The notes: a model not told the origin generated them from the letters alone. 64,000 bases of DNA from an uncultured Haliea sp. (GCA_913062625.1 CAJXWP010000005.1:1-64000); one strand, 5' to 3'. Positions 36,938-49,579 are shown, counted from the stretch's first letter. Program-made: numbers and translations.

Positions 36938-38299
36938 TCAGTCTACCCGGTTGATCGTTAGGCCTAGACGCCCGTTGGCTACTCTGGCCTCAACCTCATC
37001 CCCAATGGAAACGTTGCTAGTCTCCCGAATCACCAAGCCATTGTTGTCGGTCACAATCGCATAACCGCGCTGCAGGGTGCCTAGTGGACTCAGGGAGTCA
37101 AGCATCTGCGCCATATGGCTCAGCCGGTTTCCGCAGTTCTGCAAACGCTGCTGCATGGCAGTCTCCAGCTGTTTACGGCGCAACAGCGTGTCACGCTGCA
37201 GTTGTTCTAGTCGGGGAAGTGGCGATTGCGCCATGACACGGTTTTCTAGGAGTGCCACCGTTCCACGATGTCTTAGTAACATGTTTTTTTGCGCCAGGAG
37301 CAAGCGCTGCTCGAGCTCATCGAGGCGTTGAACCCGCTCTCGAAGTTGCGCTCCGGGGTGTTTCAAGCGCTGACTTAAGTGAGTGAGGTGAGTCGTCATC
37401 GCGGCAAGCTTGCGCTGGATCGCGCGGCCTAGATTTTTCTCCGTTGTTTGCAGGCGCTGTTGCCATTCATGCTGGTCAGGGCTTAACAGTTCTGCGGCTG
37501 CCGACGGGGTGGCGGCCCGTCGATCTGCGGTCATATCGGCAATACTAAAATCCACCTCATGCCCGACGGCGCTGACGATAGGGAGGTCACTGGCAGCGAT
37601 GGCCCGAGCCACTATCTCTTCATTGAACGCCCAAAGATCTTCTAGGGAGCCGCCACCGCGACCGATGATCAGTGCATCAAGCTGTATTTTGCCTTCCTTT
37701 TGCCACCGGTTGGCACGGTCAATCGCGCTGGCAATCAGTGCTGCTGCACCTGCGCCCTGCACCGGGACGGGGAGCAGGAGCACATCGATGGTGGGACAGC
37801 GTCGCTTAAGAATAGTCAGTATGTCGTGAATCGCGGCACCGGTAGGGGAGGTGATGACACCCAAGTGTGATACGGATGCGGGCAGGGGCTGCTTGCGTTC
37901 AGCATCGAACAGACCTTCAGCCAGCAATTTGGCCTTGAGCTGTTCAAACGCTGCCTGCAGTGCTCCGGCACCGGCGTGCTCCAAGTGTTCTACAATTAGC
38001 TGAAACTCACCTCGACCTTCATAAAGTGATACCCGGCACCGCAGGCGTATTGCATCTCCATTTGAGGGTGTAAACTTCACTCGCTGGTTGCGATTTTTGA
38101 ACATCGCACAGCGCACCTGGGCGTTGGTATCCTTAAGAGAGAAGTACCAATGCCCGGACGAAGGGGCCGCAAAGTTGCTGATCTCGCCCTCAACCCAGAC
38201 AAAGTCAAAGTGGCTTTCCAATAGCGACTTCGCCTGCCTGTTGAGCTGGCCGACCGACAGCGTTGGCGGTGTGTTATCGGATGTAAAACGGGCGTTCAA
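36938..38299 (-). CDS. xseA: Exodeoxyribonuclease VII large subunit
   Basis: XseA (453 residues) with XseB degrades single-stranded DNA. N-terminal OB domain ([21 protein letters not shown]), catalytic core ([37 protein letters not shown]) and a long coiled-coil region (330-400). The start is a TTG with no good ribosome binding site; the N-terminus nevertheless fits the family. It is divergent from guaB, as in many pseudomonads. Confidence 0.95.
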   Translation of the reverse strand: MNARFTSDNTPPTLSVGQLNRQAKSLLESHFDFVWVEGEISNFAAPSSGHWYFSLKDTNAQVRCAMFKNRNQRVKFTPSNGDAIRLRCRVSLYEGRGEFQLIVEHLEHAGAGALQAAFEQLKAKLLAEGLFDAERKQPLPASVSHLGVITSPTGAAIHDILTILKRRCPTIDVLLLPVPVQGAGAAALIASAIDRANRWQKEGKIQLDALIIGRGGGSLEDLWAFNEEIVARAIAASDLPIVSAVGHEVDFSIADMTADRRAATPSAAAELLSPDQHEWQQRLQTTEKNLGRAIQRKLAAMTTHLTHLSQRLKHPGAQLRERVQRLDELEQRLLLAQKNMLLRHRGTVALLENRVMAQSPLPRLEQLQRDTLLRRKQLETAMQQRLQNCGNRLSHMAQMLDSLSPLGTLQRGYAIVTDNNGLVIRETSNVSIGDEVEARVANGRLGLTINRVD

Positions 38300-38463
38300 T
38301 AGAGGGGAGGCTCTGCTTTGTATTTTTCTCGAGGGAGCAGTGTACTTTATTCCGTTTTAAAGCGCATTCACGGGCTTTCTGTGGCTGTGGTAATTGTGCT
38401 GCAGTGCACTTGTACTTATACTTGCGGGTTCTATTTATTCTCACTAGCTGGAGAGCCACCCCT

Positions 38464-39933
38464 ATGCTGCGTATTGCTCAGGAAGCCCTTACTTTTGACG
38501 ATGTGCTGCTGGTTCCAGGGTATTCTGAGGTAGTGGCTAGCGACGTATCCCTGTGTACGCAGCTTACCCGCGGTATAAGTCTGAATATCCCTCTTGTGTC
38601 CGCAGCTATGGATACGGTGACCGAGTTTCGCCTCGCTATCGCTATTGCTCAGGAAGGCGGCATGGGCATTATCCACAAGAACATGACAATCGCAGAGCAA
38701 GCGGAACAGGTTCGCAAGGTTAAAAAGTTCGAAAGTGGTGTTGTAAAGGACCCCATTACTATTCAGCAAGGGGCCACTATTACCGACCTGATTGCACTAA
38801 CCGGCGCGCATGGCATATCCGGGGTGCCCGTGCTCAATGGCGAAGATCTGGTAGGTATTGTGACTCGTCGCGATGTGCGCTTTGAGTCTAATCCACAAAA
38901 GCTGGTTTCGGCCATTATGACGCCTCGCGATAAATTGGTGACGGTGAAGGAGGGCGCTGACCTGGCCGAAGTGCAGGAGCTGCTGCATCGACACCGTATT
39001 GAGAAGGTGCTGGTGGTGAATGATGCATTTGATTTATGCGGCATGATCACGGTGAAGGATTTCGATAAGGCTGAGAGCTTCCCCCATGCGTGCAAAGACT
39101 CCTACGGCCATCTTCGTGTGGGGGCGTCAATTGGCACCAGTGCGGATACGGATGATCGGGTAGAGGCGCTGGTTGCTGTGGGTGTTGATGTGCTTGTGGT
39201 GGATACGGCGCACGGACATTCACGCAATGTCATCAACAGAATCAAAATGATCAAGCAGTGCTTTCCCTCGGTGCAGGTGATCGGTGGCAATATCGCCACT
39301 GCCGCAGCTGCGGTCGCTTTGGCAGAGGCCGGTGTGGATGGCGTTAAGGTGGGTATCGGTCCGGGTTCCATTTGTACGACTCGTATTGTCACCGGTACCG
39401 GGGTGCCTCAGATTACCGCGATCTCCAACGTAAGCCAGGCTCTTGCAGGCACGGGCATTCCCGTCATCGCTGACGGTGGCATTCGGTTCTCCGGTGACAT
39501 CGCGAAGGCTATTGTGGCCGGAGCACATTCGATCATGGTGGGTAGTATGTTTGCCGGTACCGAGGAGGCGCCGGGAGAAGTTGAACTTTATCAGGGCAGA
39601 ACCTATAAAGCCTATCGGGGAATGGGTTCGCTGGCAGCGATGTCCCAGACGCAAGGCTCCTCTGATCGTTACTTTCAGGACACCAGCCGAGGTGCAGAAA
39701 AGCTCGTGCCTGAAGGTATCGAGGGTCGTGTCCCCTATAAGGGCCCGGTCTCAAGTATCATCCATCAACTCATGGGAGGTGTGCGCTCCGCTATGGGGTA
39801 TACCGGTAGCGCTTCTATGGAAGCCATGCGCACTGAGCCTGAATTTGTGCGTGTCACTAGTGCCGGTATGGCCGAGAGCCATGTTCACGACGTGTCAATT
39901 ACTAAGGAAGCGCCTAACTATCCAGTGAGTTAG
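38464..39933 (+). CDS. guaB: Inosine-5'-monophosphate dehydrogenase
   Basis: 489 residues from ATG 38464 (the ORF-track start at 38404 adds 20 non-family residues). N-terminus [20 protein letters not shown], tandem CBS domains (about 95-205), catalytic cysteine in [17 protein letters not shown] and flap [10 protein letters not shown]. It converts IMP to XMP, the first committed step to GMP. GGAG lies before the start. GuaA follows 105 bases later after a hairpin. Confidence 0.98.
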   Translation: MLRIAQEALTFDDVLLVPGYSEVVASDVSLCTQLTRGISLNIPLVSAAMDTVTEFRLAIAIAQEGGMGIIHKNMTIAEQAEQVRKVKKFESGVVKDPITIQQGATITDLIALTGAHGISGVPVLNGEDLVGIVTRRDVRFESNPQKLVSAIMTPRDKLVTVKEGADLAEVQELLHRHRIEKVLVVNDAFDLCGMITVKDFDKAESFPHACKDSYGHLRVGASIGTSADTDDRVEALVAVGVDVLVVDTAHGHSRNVINRIKMIKQCFPSVQVIGGNIATAAAAVALAEAGVDGVKVGIGPGSICTTRIVTGTGVPQITAISNVSQALAGTGIPVIADGGIRFSGDIAKAIVAGAHSIMVGSMFAGTEEAPGEVELYQGRTYKAYRGMGSLAAMSQTQGSSDRYFQDTSRGAEKLVPEGIEGRVPYKGPVSSIIHQLMGGVRSAMGYTGSASMEAMRTEPEFVRVTSAGMAESHVHDVSITKEAPNYPVS

Positions 39934-39953
39934 ACCTTTGAGAAACGTCATTG

Positions 39954-39972
39954 CCGACCTTAGGTCGGTTTC
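39954..39972 (+). terminator. Hairpin between guaB and guaA, possible attenuating terminator
   Basis: CCGACC, loop TTA, GGTCGG and TTTC. The stem is short but GC-rich and the T-run is only three. It may reduce rather than block transcription into guaA. Confidence 0.45.
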
Positions 39973-40038
39973 GCCACACTGGGCGGTAGCGGGTGCCGCT
40001 GCACCAGTGATCATCCAATTTTTCAGTCAGGACAAACC

Positions 40039-41616
40039 ATGAGCGCAGACATTCACGCCCAGAAAATTCTTATCCTGGATTTTGGTTCACAGTACACACA
40101 GCTGATCGCCCGACGGGTTCGAGAAGTGGGTGTCTACAGTGAGATTCGCGCTTTTGACATGAGCGAAGAGGCGGTGCGGGCGTTTAACCCCAGCGGGGTC
40201 ATTCTGTCCGGCGGGCCAAAGTCAGTAGCCGATGAAGGATCCCCGCGGACGCCGGACTGTGTGTTTAACTTGGGCGTACCCGTACTTGGGATATGTTATG
40301 GCATGCAGACTATGGCTAAGCACTTTGGTGGCACGGTGGTCGCGTCATCCGTCAGCGAGTTTGGTTACGCCCAGATAACACAGGTTGGTAATGGCAGGTT
40401 GCTGCACGATATCTCCGATCATGCCGCCGAGGATGGTAGAGGTCTGCTGGATGTGTGGATGAGCCACGGGGATAAAGTGGTGGAGTTGCCGCCAGACTTC
40501 GAATTGATGGCTGAAACCCCAAGTTGCCCCATCGCAGGCATGGCACATAAAGACAAACCCTTTTTCGGAATCCAGTTTCATCCTGAGGTGACCCATACCT
40601 TGCAGGGTGCCCGTATCTTCGAACACTTTGTGCTTGAGCAGTGTGGCTGTGAGGTGCTTTGGACGCCCGCCAACATTGTCGACGATGCTATTGCCCGCGT
40701 AAAAGCCCTAGTGGGTAAAGACAAGGTGCTGCTGGGCTTATCAGGGGGTGTGGATTCTTCCGTAGTGGCGGCCCTGTTGCATCGTGCTATTGGCGATCAG
40801 CTAACCTGTGTGTTTGTGGACAATGGATTGCTGCGTCTGAATGAAGGCGACCAGGTGATGGAGATGTTCGCCCGCAATATGGGGGTGAAGGTCCTGCGCA
40901 GAGACTGTGAGGCGCTGTTTCTGGGCCGGCTCAAAGACGTTTCTGACCCTGAAGCGAAACGAAAAGTCATTGGCAACACCTTCATCGATGTGTTCGATGA
41001 GGAAGCAGGGAAACTGACTGGAGTGAAATGGCTGGCTCAGGGCACCATCTATCCCGATGTGATTGAGTCTGCTGGAGGCAAGACCGGCAACGCCCATAAC
41101 ATCAAGTCGCACCATAATGTGGGTGGACTGCCAGATGACATGAGTTTCGAGCTCGTAGAACCGTTGCGTGAATTGTTCAAGGATGAGGTGCGCAGGATAG
41201 GCCTGGAACTCGGCCTGCCCTATGACATGGTGTATCGCCATCCCTTTCCCGGCCCAGGTTTGGGCGTTCGGATTTTAGGAGAAGTAAAGAGGGAGTATGC
41301 TGACCTGCTGCGCTTGGCAGACGCTATTTTTATTGAGGAGTTGCACCGGGACGACTATTACCATAAAACCAGCCAGGCCTTTGCTGTTTTCCTGCCGGTG
41401 AAGTCAGTGGGTGTGGTCGGTGATGCGCGCCGCTATGAGTATGTTATTGCACTGCGGGCAGTAGAGACGGTGGACTTCATGACCGCGCGATGGGCGCATT
41501 TACCCTACGAATTACTCGAGCGCACGTCGAATCGTATTATTAATGAGATTTCCGGTGTTTCCCGTGTGACTTACGATATCAGCAGTAAACCTCCTGCGAC
41601 TATTGAGTGGGAGTAA
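40039..41616 (+). CDS. guaA: GMP synthase (glutamine-hydrolysing)
   Basis: 525 residues. Class I amidotransferase domain with catalytic Cys in [15 protein letters not shown] and His in [14 protein letters not shown] pyrophosphatase P-loop [18 protein letters not shown]-terminal dimerisation domain ending [10 protein letters not shown]. It converts XMP to GMP and works directly after GuaB. Confidence 0.98.
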   Translation: MSADIHAQKILILDFGSQYTQLIARRVREVGVYSEIRAFDMSEEAVRAFNPSGVILSGGPKSVADEGSPRTPDCVFNLGVPVLGICYGMQTMAKHFGGTVVASSVSEFGYAQITQVGNGRLLHDISDHAAEDGRGLLDVWMSHGDKVVELPPDFELMAETPSCPIAGMAHKDKPFFGIQFHPEVTHTLQGARIFEHFVLEQCGCEVLWTPANIVDDAIARVKALVGKDKVLLGLSGGVDSSVVAALLHRAIGDQLTCVFVDNGLLRLNEGDQVMEMFARNMGVKVLRRDCEALFLGRLKDVSDPEAKRKVIGNTFIDVFDEEAGKLTGVKWLAQGTIYPDVIESAGGKTGNAHNIKSHHNVGGLPDDMSFELVEPLRELFKDEVRRIGLELGLPYDMVYRHPFPGPGLGVRILGEVKREYADLLRLADAIFIEELHRDDYYHKTSQAFAVFLPVKSVGVVGDARRYEYVIALRAVETVDFMTARWAHLPYELLERTSNRIINEISGVSRVTYDISSKPPATIEWE

Positions 41617-41620
41617 TGCG

Positions 41621-42079
41621 GTGTCATCCAATGTAAGTCACGAGGATTGGATGCGCCGTGCTCTGGCGCTGGCGGATCGTGCTGCCAATGAAGGCGAAGT
41701 TCCAGTAGGGGCTGTTGTCGTGCGCGATGGGCAGTTGCTGGGAGAGGGTTGGAACCAAGTCATTGCAACACAAGATCCCAGTGGTCACGCAGAGATCGTT
41801 GCCTTGCGCGATGCCGCGCAATCTATTGGTAACTATCGTCTGGCGGGAGCAACCCTGTATGTTACTTTGGAGCCCTGCACCATGTGTGCCGGAGCGCTAG
41901 TGCATGCCCGCATCGCGCATCTCGTATTTGGTGCTAAGGAGCCTCGTGCGGGGGTGGTGTGTAGTGCCTGTTCGTTGCTAGACGAGCCCTGGTTTAACCA
42001 CCAGATGAGTTGGCAGGCTGACGTATTGGCAGAGGAATCTAGTGCTCGCCTGCGAGCGTTTTTTAAGGCGCGGCGCTAG
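41621..42079 (+). CDS. tadA: tRNA-specific adenosine deaminase TadA
   Basis: About 152 residues. It makes inosine at A34 of tRNA-Arg(ACG). Zinc/active-site motifs are PSGHAEIVALRDA (HAE) and TLEPCTMCAGALVHAR (PCxxC). The ORF-track start is a TTG at 41603 inside guaA; GTG 41621, with GGGAG seven bases upstream (made of the guaA 3' end), gives the family-like N-terminus SSNVSHEDWMRRALALA and is preferred. It is convergent with mltF. Confidence 0.94.
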   Translation: MSSNVSHEDWMRRALALADRAANEGEVPVGAVVVRDGQLLGEGWNQVIATQDPSGHAEIVALRDAAQSIGNYRLAGATLYVTLEPCTMCAGALVHARIAHLVFGAKEPRAGVVCSACSLLDEPWFNHQMSWQADVLAEESSARLRAFFKARR

Positions 42080-42126
42080 TCAATCTGCTGTTGATTAACC
42101 ATGACAAAAGCCTGCTAATTCGGCGG

Positions 42127-43551
42127 TTAAAATGTTTGCAGCTGTAAATTGTCTATTCCCTCGGGAAAATAATCTTCACTGCCTAGTGGCGGCGGCTGTT
42201 TGTCGGGAATATCTTGCCACACGAGAATGCTGTAGTAGTGGCGTATGTTCTGCACCAGAGTAACGGCTTCGTTTCCGCGAGCGTAGCCGTGACGTGTTTT
42301 GTCGTAGTACTTTGACTCTTGCAAAAGCGGTAATTTCTGCATCACATCCTGCCACAGATCTGGGTTACCGCCCTGGCGTTGAGTGATTACCCGCGCATCC
42401 TCCAGATGACCTAGACCGATGTTGTAGGCCGCCAGCGCCATCCAAGTGCGATCTGGCTCCTTTAATCTTTTGGGCAAACGTCGTTTCAGGTCTTTCAGGT
42501 ATCGAGCGCCACCACGAAGGCTCTGGGTGACGTCGAGACGATTGTCTACTCCTAGCTCTAGGGCCGTTGATTTTGTTAACATCATCATGCCGCGCACGCC
42601 TGTAGGTGAGGTCGCTTTTGGATCCCAGCGCGACTCTTGGTAGGCCATTGCAGCCAGCAGGTGCCAGTCCATCTGGTATTCTGTGGCGACTTGTCGAATG
42701 AGCCTGCGGTACAGCGGCAGAGTTTGGCGCATGTTCTGGGTAAACACGTGCGCGCTGATGCGCGACACACCATCGGTATGTCCAAAATGCTCTTCTCGTA
42801 GCCTCGCCATTGTTCCATCACTGTTTAGGCGTTCTAAAAAGTTGTTGATGAACGTGATGAGATGCGTGTTGTCGGTGTCAGGCGCCAGATACCAAACCAT
42901 ATCCTGTTCTTCGTACAGGTCAAAGGCGACTTTCTGGCGTGGGTAGAGGCTTTGCTGGACAGCAAACTCATTGGAGTCGACGATGGCGACATCTGCTTGC
43001 CCTAATTTGAGTAGTTCCAGTAATTGCATGGTGTCTGCCTCATCTATCTCTTCCCATGTTAGACCTGGCTCCTCATTTTTTTGCAGCGAGTGTAACGTGT
43101 CGACGTGGCTGGACTCTGCCAGAACAACAATATCCATTGCGGTTAAGTCCGATACGCTGCGGGGTCTGAAATTACCTGCGACATAAACCACCTGCGGCGT
43201 AAGCTGGTTATAGGCAATGGAATGGGGATAGCGAGCTGCTCGGCCTTCCGTGAGGGTTAGCCCTGCCGCTGCGATATCTGCTTCTTTGTCGCTCAGCTGT
43301 GTAAAAAGGTCGTACAGGTTGAATGCACTTGTGATCCTCAGCGTTACACCCAGCTCCTCTGCCAGCAGGCCTGTTAGAGCATACTCAAAGCCGGTCGGGC
43401 CGTTTTTGTCCAGGTAGTAGGTGGTGGGGCTGTTGCGGCTCACTACGACCAATTCGCCCTCCGATTGGATCGTCTCAAACGAGTCCTGTGCTTCGCAGCC
43501 AACCAGCATGCACAGTGACGTTACGATCAGTATTATTGTGAAAAGCCTCAT
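42127..43551 (-). CDS. mltF: Membrane-bound lytic murein transglycosylase MltF
   Basis: 474 residues. Signal peptide with lipobox-like LVGC (C19), a periplasmic solute-binding-like regulatory domain (about 30-265) and a C-terminal SLT domain with catalytic Glu in AAMAYQESRWDPKATSPTG. It cleaves peptidoglycan to anhydromuropeptides. The position between tadA and purL, divergent from purL, is conserved in gammaproteobacteria. Confidence 0.95.
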   Translation of the reverse strand: MRLFTIILIVTSLCMLVGCEAQDSFETIQSEGELVVVSRNSPTTYYLDKNGPTGFEYALTGLLAEELGVTLRITSAFNLYDLFTQLSDKEADIAAAGLTLTEGRAARYPHSIAYNQLTPQVVYVAGNFRPRSVSDLTAMDIVVLAESSHVDTLHSLQKNEEPGLTWEEIDEADTMQLLELLKLGQADVAIVDSNEFAVQQSLYPRQKVAFDLYEEQDMVWYLAPDTDNTHLITFINNFLERLNSDGTMARLREEHFGHTDGVSRISAHVFTQNMRQTLPLYRRLIRQVATEYQMDWHLLAAMAYQESRWDPKATSPTGVRGMMMLTKSTALELGVDNRLDVTQSLRGGARYLKDLKRRLPKRLKEPDRTWMALAAYNIGLGHLEDARVITQRQGGNPDLWQDVMQKLPLLQESKYYDKTRHGYARGNEAVTLVQNIRHYYSILVWQDIPDKQPPPLGSEDYFPEGIDNLQLQTF

Positions 43552-43693
43552 GCCGACTATTCTAGCGGTACCCAGGAGGCGCTCCCAGTCTTAATTAGCA
43601 TGGTAATTCGGTGTAATTTCGGTTATCGAAGCGAGATCAAATGCAGTACACTGACGCTTCCTTGAAATGCCTCCTTTTGGAGTTCTTCACAGC

Positions 43694-46600
43694 ATGTTAT
43701 CTCTGCGCGGCGCTCCCGCTCTATCCGAATTTCGCCTGAAAAAATTGGCACAAAGAATCTCGGAAATCCATCCCGGCATCCAGATTCTTCGGGCCGAATT
43801 TGTCCACCTTGTCCAGTTACATCGGCCGCTGACGGAGCAGCGCCAAAAAATACTTGGCAGTTTGCTTACGTACGGGCCTTCGTTGCCCGTCGCTGGCGAT
43901 GAAGCGCTGGAAAACGCCACCTTATTGCTGGTGATCCCTAGGCCGGGCACGGTCTCTCCCTGGTCTAGCAAAGCTACCGATATCGCCCACAACTGCGGTC
44001 TGCATGAGATTGAACGTCTGGAGCGAGGTTTGGCTTGGCATCTCAATCTGCCTGCAGAGTTTACTGCATCGGCGCGTCAAGCCCTTGAGGCGCTTGTGCA
44101 CGATCGAATGACGGAGACTATTGTTTCCGCTATCGCGTCTGCGCAGCAGTTATTTCAGCATGCAGCGCCCCGACCCATAGAAGCGGTGGATGTGCTGAGC
44201 AACGGTCGCCAGGCGCTGTTGGACGCGAACCACACGCTAGGGCTTGCGCTCGCCGATGATGAAATAGACTACTTATGTGACGCGTTTATCGCTCTTGGGC
44301 GCAACCCCAGCGACGTTGAGTTAATGATGTTCGCGCAGGCCAATTCGGAACATTGCCGCCACAAAATATTTAACGCTGATTGGACCATTGACGGCACGCC
44401 ACAGGCGCATTCGTTGTTCAATATGATTCGCAACACCAATGCGTGTGGCGGTGAGAATGTGCTCTCGGCGTATTCTGATAATGCGGCGGTCGTGGCGGGA
44501 CCCGTTGCCGGACGGTTTTATCCCGACCCGCAGTCCGGTGAGTACGGCGCCTCTCAAGAGAGCATCCATCTCTTAATGAAAGTTGAGACGCACAATCATC
44601 CGACGGCTATCGCACCGTTCGCGGGAGCGGGGACAGGCGCCGGTGGCGAAATTCGTGACGAAGGTGCTGTCGGTCGCGGTTCCAAGCCTAAAGTGGGTTT
44701 GACCGGTTTTTCGGTGTCCAATCTGAATATTCCTGAGTTTGAGCAGCCTTGGGAGTTTGATTATGGCAAGCCCGGTCGAATCGTCAGTGCTCTGGACATC
44801 ATGTTGGAAGGGCCCATTGGCGCCGCGGCATTTAATAACGAGTTTGGCCGCCCCAATATTTGCGGCTACTTTCGCAGCTTTGAAGTGACCGCGCCGGGAG
44901 TCAGCGCGCCCGAAATACGGGGTTATCACAAACCCATCATGATCGCCGGTGGCTATGGCAATGTCCGTCAGGAGCATGTGGAGAAAGGGGAATATCGGCC
45001 GGGGGCCAAGTTGATTGCACTGGGCGGTCCGGCAATGCTGATCGGTCTGGGCGGGAGTGCTGCTTCATCCATGTCTAGCGGACAAAGCCATGCCGATCTT
45101 GATTTTGCTTCCGTACAGCGGCAAAACCCGGAGATGGAGCGGCGTTGTCAGGAGGTTATCGACCGTTGCTGGCAGTTGGGCGAGGATAATCCGATTGCCT
45201 TTATCCATGATGTAGGCGCCGGTGGATTGTCCAATGCATTTCCCGAACTGGTGAAGGACGGCGGCCGCGGCGGACGCTTTGATTTGCGCGCTGTGCCAAA
45301 TGATGAGCCGGGCATGTCGCCGCTAGAGATTTGGTGTAACGAATCTCAGGAACGCTATGTGATGGCCGTGGAGCCAGAGAACCTGGCGCGCTTTGAGGCG
45401 ATTTGCGATCGCGAACGCTGTCCTTTTGCCGTAGTCGGTGAAGCAACGGAAGCACTGAATTTGCAACTTACCGACAGTCAATTTGGCAATGTGCCGGTGG
45501 ATATGTCCATGTCTGTGTTGTTTGGCAAGCCGCCGCGCATGAGTCGTGAGGTTCGTCGTCAGGCTATTCAGCACGAAGCCCTGCATCTGGACATTTCGGT
45601 GCAAGAAGCCGTGGAGCGCGTTTTGCAGGTGCCGAGTGTCGCCAGCAAGAATTTTTTGATTACCATTGGTGATCGCTCGGTAACGGGTATGGTGGCTCGC
45701 GACCAGATGGTTGGTCCCTGGCAGGTCCCCGTCGCGGATTGCGCGGTGACAACCGTGTCTTATGACTCTTTTGCTGGAGAAGCCATGGCCATGGGTGAGC
45801 GCACCCCGTTGGCGCTGATAAATGGCCCCGCTTCCGGACGCATGGCGGTTGCCGAAGCCATTACCAATATTTGCGCAGCGGCCATCGGGGATATTCGCGA
45901 CATCAAGCTGTCGGCCAACTGGATGTGTGCTGCAGGATACGGTGCTGAGGATGAGATATTATTTGACACCGTGCGGGCAGTCGGTATGGAATTTTGTCCC
46001 GCGCTGGGGATCACTATTCCGGTGGGTAAGGACTCCATGTCTATGCGCACTACCTGGAAGGAAGAGGGCGAGAATAAATCAGTGACCGCGCCGATGTCGC
46101 TGATCGTCTCCGCGTTTTCGCCGGTGATCGATGCGCGTCTTTCCGTAACCCCGCAGCTGAACTGTGAGGCTGATGCGTTTCTTGTGCTGCTGGATCTTGG
46201 TCGGGGAGCCAACCGAATGGGGGCTTCTGCTCTGGCTCAGGCCTGCGGTCAGACAGGCGATACTGTGCCGGACATGGACAGCGCAGCTGATCTAAAGGCT
46301 TTTTTTACGCTGGTGCAGCGCTATTTAACCCAGGGCCAAATAATGGCCTATCACGACCGCTCTGATGGCGGCTTGTTGACGACATTGTTGGAGATGGCTT
46401 TTGCCGGTCGCTGTGGCATAGAGATAGAGCTGTCAGAGCTGCCCGGTAGTGCGTTGGAAAAATTGTTTAATGAGGAAGCCGGAGCGGTACTGCAAATCGG
46501 CAGTTCGCAGCTGCACGATTTTCAACGACAGGCGGCAGAATTGGGGTTGGACGATTGCCTGTATGTGATCGGAAAGGCGGTCAGCGGTGATGCGGTGACT

Positions 46601-47587
46601 ATGGTAAACGGAGCCGACGTTTTTCGCGACAGTCGGGCGCGTTTGCAGCAGCTATGGGCGCGCACGAGCTATGAATTACAGGCTCTGCGTGATAATCCTG
46701 CGTGTGCGTTGGAAGAGCATCGGCGACACACAGCGAAAGATCCTGGGCTGTCGGTGGGCTTGAGTTTTGATGTGAATGAGGACATTAGCGCCCCCTATAT
46801 TGCAACCGGAGTGCGCCCGCGTGTCGCTGTCTTGCGAGAGCAGGGCGTCAATGGGCATGTAGAAATGGCAGCCGCTTTTCACCGAGCAGGCTTTGCGCCA
46901 TTCGATGTGCATATGAGTGACCTTCTTAGTGGGCGCGTCGACTTGGCCGAGTTCAAGGGTCTCGTGGCCTGTGGCGGGTTCTCATACGGCGATGTGCTGG
47001 GTGCCGGTGAAGGCTGGGCCAAGAGCATTTTGTTTAATGAGTCGGTGCGCGCTGAGTTCAGTGCCTTTTTTGAGCGTGAAGATACGTTTACGCTCGGAGT
47101 CTGCAACGGTTGTCAGATGGTCTCGGCGCTCAAGGAGCTGATTCCTGGTGCTGCGCTTTGGCCGCGCTTCGTGCGCAACCGCTCGGAACAATTTGAGGCA
47201 CGACTGGCTTTGGTTCGGGTTGAGTCCAGCCCTTCGATTCTGTTGTCGGATATGGCGGGTTCGCATCTGCCCATCGCGGTTGCGCATGGGGAGGGTCGTG
47301 CTCAGTTTGCTAGTATCCAGTCGCAGAGCGATTGTGAAGCCAGTGGTGCTGTGGTGTTGCGCTACATTGAGAACGACCTTGCGCTGGCAAACCGGTATCC
47401 CGCCAATCCTAATGGTTCTCCAGAGGGCATCACGGGTCTTACCAGTGAGGATGGCCGCGCCACGATCATGATGCCGCATCCAGAACGGGTTTATCGCACG
47501 ATCCAGCATTCCTGGACACCTCCTCAATGGGGCGAGGATGGGGGCTGGTTGCGGATGTTTCGCAACGCCCGCCGCTGGCTGGGATGA
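43694..47587 (+). CDS. purL: Phosphoribosylformylglycinamidine synthase, large single-chain form
   Basis: 1297 residues from ATG 43694 (the track begins nine codons upstream). It converts FGAR to FGAM in purine synthesis. N-terminal domain, linker ([17 protein letters not shown]), two ATP-grasp-like synthase halves ([20 protein letters not shown]) and a C-terminal glutaminase with Cys in [20 protein letters not shown] and HGEGR. The gammaproteobacterial single-chain architecture is complete. SecD follows 111 bases later from its own promoter. Confidence 0.98.
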   Translation: MLSLRGAPALSEFRLKKLAQRISEIHPGIQILRAEFVHLVQLHRPLTEQRQKILGSLLTYGPSLPVAGDEALENATLLLVIPRPGTVSPWSSKATDIAHNCGLHEIERLERGLAWHLNLPAEFTASARQALEALVHDRMTETIVSAIASAQQLFQHAAPRPIEAVDVLSNGRQALLDANHTLGLALADDEIDYLCDAFIALGRNPSDVELMMFAQANSEHCRHKIFNADWTIDGTPQAHSLFNMIRNTNACGGENVLSAYSDNAAVVAGPVAGRFYPDPQSGEYGASQESIHLLMKVETHNHPTAIAPFAGAGTGAGGEIRDEGAVGRGSKPKVGLTGFSVSNLNIPEFEQPWEFDYGKPGRIVSALDIMLEGPIGAAAFNNEFGRPNICGYFRSFEVTAPGVSAPEIRGYHKPIMIAGGYGNVRQEHVEKGEYRPGAKLIALGGPAMLIGLGGSAASSMSSGQSHADLDFASVQRQNPEMERRCQEVIDRCWQLGEDNPIAFIHDVGAGGLSNAFPELVKDGGRGGRFDLRAVPNDEPGMSPLEIWCNESQERYVMAVEPENLARFEAICDRERCPFAVVGEATEALNLQLTDSQFGNVPVDMSMSVLFGKPPRMSREVRRQAIQHEALHLDISVQEAVERVLQVPSVASKNFLITIGDRSVTGMVARDQMVGPWQVPVADCAVTTVSYDSFAGEAMAMGERTPLALINGPASGRMAVAEAITNICAAAIGDIRDIKLSANWMCAAGYGAEDEILFDTVRAVGMEFCPALGITIPVGKDSMSMRTTWKEEGENKSVTAPMSLIVSAFSPVIDARLSVTPQLNCEADAFLVLLDLGRGANRMGASALAQACGQTGDTVPDMDSAADLKAFFTLVQRYLTQGQIMAYHDRSDGGLLTTLLEMAFAGRCGIEIELSELPGSALEKLFNEEAGAVLQIGSSQLHDFQRQAAELGLDDCLYVIGKAVSGDAVTMVNGADVFRDSRARLQQLWARTSYELQALRDNPACALEEHRRHTAKDPGLSVGLSFDVNEDISAPYIATGVRPRVAVLREQGVNGHVEMAAAFHRAGFAPFDVHMSDLLSGRVDLAEFKGLVACGGFSYGDVLGAGEGWAKSILFNESVRAEFSAFFEREDTFTLGVCNGCQMVSALKELIPGAALWPRFVRNRSEQFEARLALVRVESSPSILLSDMAGSHLPIAVAHGEGRAQFASIQSQSDCEASGAVVLRYIENDLALANRYPANPNGSPEGITGLTSEDGRATIMMPHPERVYRTIQHSWTPPQWGEDGGWLRMFRNARRWLG

Positions 47588-47607
47588 GCGTGGTGCCGAA
47601 ACGCCCC

Positions 47608-47635
47608 TTGTGGCCGCGGCCTGTTAATTTATAAT
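47608..47635 (+). promoter_or_regulatory. secD: Probable sigma-70 promoter of secDF
   Basis: TTGTGG, a 16-base spacer and a perfect TATAAT lie between the purL stop and the secD ATG, giving a leader of about 57 bases. Confidence 0.6.
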
Positions 47636-47698
47636 GGCGCACTTTTTTACGTGGGGGCGCACTGAGCTCCCGAAAATTTTTTCAGTTAGAGCGACACT

Positions 47699-49579
47699 AT
47701 GCTAAATAAGTACCCGCTGTGGAAATACCTCCTCGTGCTGTCTACGTTGCTCCTAGGCCTGTTCTATGCGGCGCCCAATTTGTATGCGCCGGACCCTGCA
47801 CTGCAGATTGCCGGACAAAGCAGTTCACAGCAGATTGACGATAAAACCTTGCGTCGAGCATTAAATGCGCTGGATGAGGCGGGGATCGCCTATTTTGGCC
47901 AAACGATTGATGCTAATGGTCGTCAGGCTCTCTTGCGCTTAGAAGATGCAGATCAGCAATTGGTGGCACAGGCCAGAGTCTCTCGCGCGTTGGGGGATGG
48001 GTTTATCGTGGCGCTTAACCTGGCTCCGACAACGCCAGACTGGCTGAGTGATTATGGCGGACAGCCGATGAAATTGGGGCTGGACCTTAGTGGTGGCGTG
48101 CATTTCAAGCTCGAAGTGGATGTTGACGCAGCAGTAGAACGCCGTATGGAGTACTTCGTAAACGACACGAAGCGGGCGTTGCGAGAGGATCGTATTCGTG
48201 GGCTTGTCAGGCTCAATTCTCAGGGGAAATTAGAAGCACGCTTTCAAACGGAGGCATTGCGCGAGCAAGCGCGAGAGATTATTGCGCAGAACAGCCCAGA
48301 GCTGGAGATAGAGCGTGTCGATGAGGGCGATAGTTGGAGTTTGTTAGCGGCGATATCCCCGCAGGCTCGCGATGAGATTGAGAGTTACGCTGTCAGCCAG
48401 AATTTGACCACGTTGCGTAACCGGGTTAACGAATTGGGAGTGTCTGAGCCGCTGGTGCAGCGTCAGGGCAAGAACCGCATTGTGGTTGAGCTACCGGGCA
48501 TTCAGGACACAGCGGAGGCCAAGCGTATTTTGGGCAAGGTGGCTAACCTCGAGTTCAGGTTGGTGGCCAATATGGATGCCGCTCAGTCCGACAAACAGCG
48601 TTTTGATTACCGCAGTGCTGACCGCAGCGGCGCGAGCGAGTGGTTAGAGCGTGATGTCATTATCACCGGGGAACGGGTTTCCACCGCACAGGCCAGCTTT
48701 GATCAGAACGGGCAACCCAATGTGCAGATCAGCTTGGACAGTGAGGGGGGCACCTTGATGTCTCGAGCCACACGCAACAATATTAAGCGTCGCATGGGCG
48801 TGTTGTTCATCGAGCGTAAGTATCGTACGCGCTATGAAGTCGACGAGGAGGGCGCCGAAGTTATCGTGAAGGTTCCCTATGATGAGAGAAAGATTCTCAC
48901 GGCCCCAGTTATCCAGTCAGCCCTTGGTGCGCAGTTCCAGATCACCGGTCTCGACAATCCACTGGAATCTTCTGAGTTGGCGCTGATGCTGCGTGCCGGC
49001 GCGCTAGCAGCGCCCATCACTTTTGTCGAGGAGCGCACCGTTGGACCGTCTTTGGGTGCAGAAAATATTCGTCTTGGTGTCCGGTCCGTTTATTACGGTT
49101 TGACGCTGGTGCTGCTATTTATGGTCTTATATTACAGAGTTTTTGGCGTTGTGGCGGTGATTGCGCTGACCTCTAATTTGATTTTATTGGTGGCCGTGAT
49201 GTCTATGCTGGGGGCCACGCTGACGCTTCCGGGTATCGCGGGTATTGTGCTAACGGTGGGTATGGCGGTAGATGCCAATGTGTTGATTTTTGCCCGAATC
49301 CGAGAGGAGCTCGTTAATGGACTGTCGCCGCAGATGGCGATCCACTCAGGCTTTGGACGTGCGTTCACCACTATTCTTGATGCCAACCTTACGACCCTTA
49401 TCGTTGCTGTCATCCTCTATGCCGTGGGTACTGGCCCGATTAAGGGCTTTGCAGTGACTTTGTCGGTTGGTATTTTGACCTCGATGTTCACTGCAATACT
49501 GGGTACGCGTGCTCTGATTAATCTTGTCTATGGCGGGCGCCGTGTGCGGAAATTATCGATCGGGGGCCGTCAGTCATGA
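47699..49579 (+). CDS. secD: Protein translocase subunit SecD
   Basis: 626 residues. One N-terminal helix (YLLVLSTLLLGLFYAAPNLY), a large periplasmic P1 region with GLDLSGGVHFKLEV, and five C-terminal helices with the RND-like motif GIAGIVLTVGMAVDANVLIFARIREE, whose aspartate supports proton coupling. It pulls preproteins out of SecYEG with SecF. YajC, usually just upstream, is not here; tgt, its usual upstream neighbour, is at 12781. Confidence 0.97.
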   Translation: MLNKYPLWKYLLVLSTLLLGLFYAAPNLYAPDPALQIAGQSSSQQIDDKTLRRALNALDEAGIAYFGQTIDANGRQALLRLEDADQQLVAQARVSRALGDGFIVALNLAPTTPDWLSDYGGQPMKLGLDLSGGVHFKLEVDVDAAVERRMEYFVNDTKRALREDRIRGLVRLNSQGKLEARFQTEALREQAREIIAQNSPELEIERVDEGDSWSLLAAISPQARDEIESYAVSQNLTTLRNRVNELGVSEPLVQRQGKNRIVVELPGIQDTAEAKRILGKVANLEFRLVANMDAAQSDKQRFDYRSADRSGASEWLERDVIITGERVSTAQASFDQNGQPNVQISLDSEGGTLMSRATRNNIKRRMGVLFIERKYRTRYEVDEEGAEVIVKVPYDERKILTAPVIQSALGAQFQITGLDNPLESSELALMLRAGALAAPITFVEERTVGPSLGAENIRLGVRSVYYGLTLVLLFMVLYYRVFGVVAVIALTSNLILLVAVMSMLGATLTLPGIAGIVLTVGMAVDANVLIFARIREELVNGLSPQMAIHSGFGRAFTTILDANLTTLIVAVILYAVGTGPIKGFAVTLSVGILTSMFTAILGTRALINLVYGGRRVRKLSIGGRQS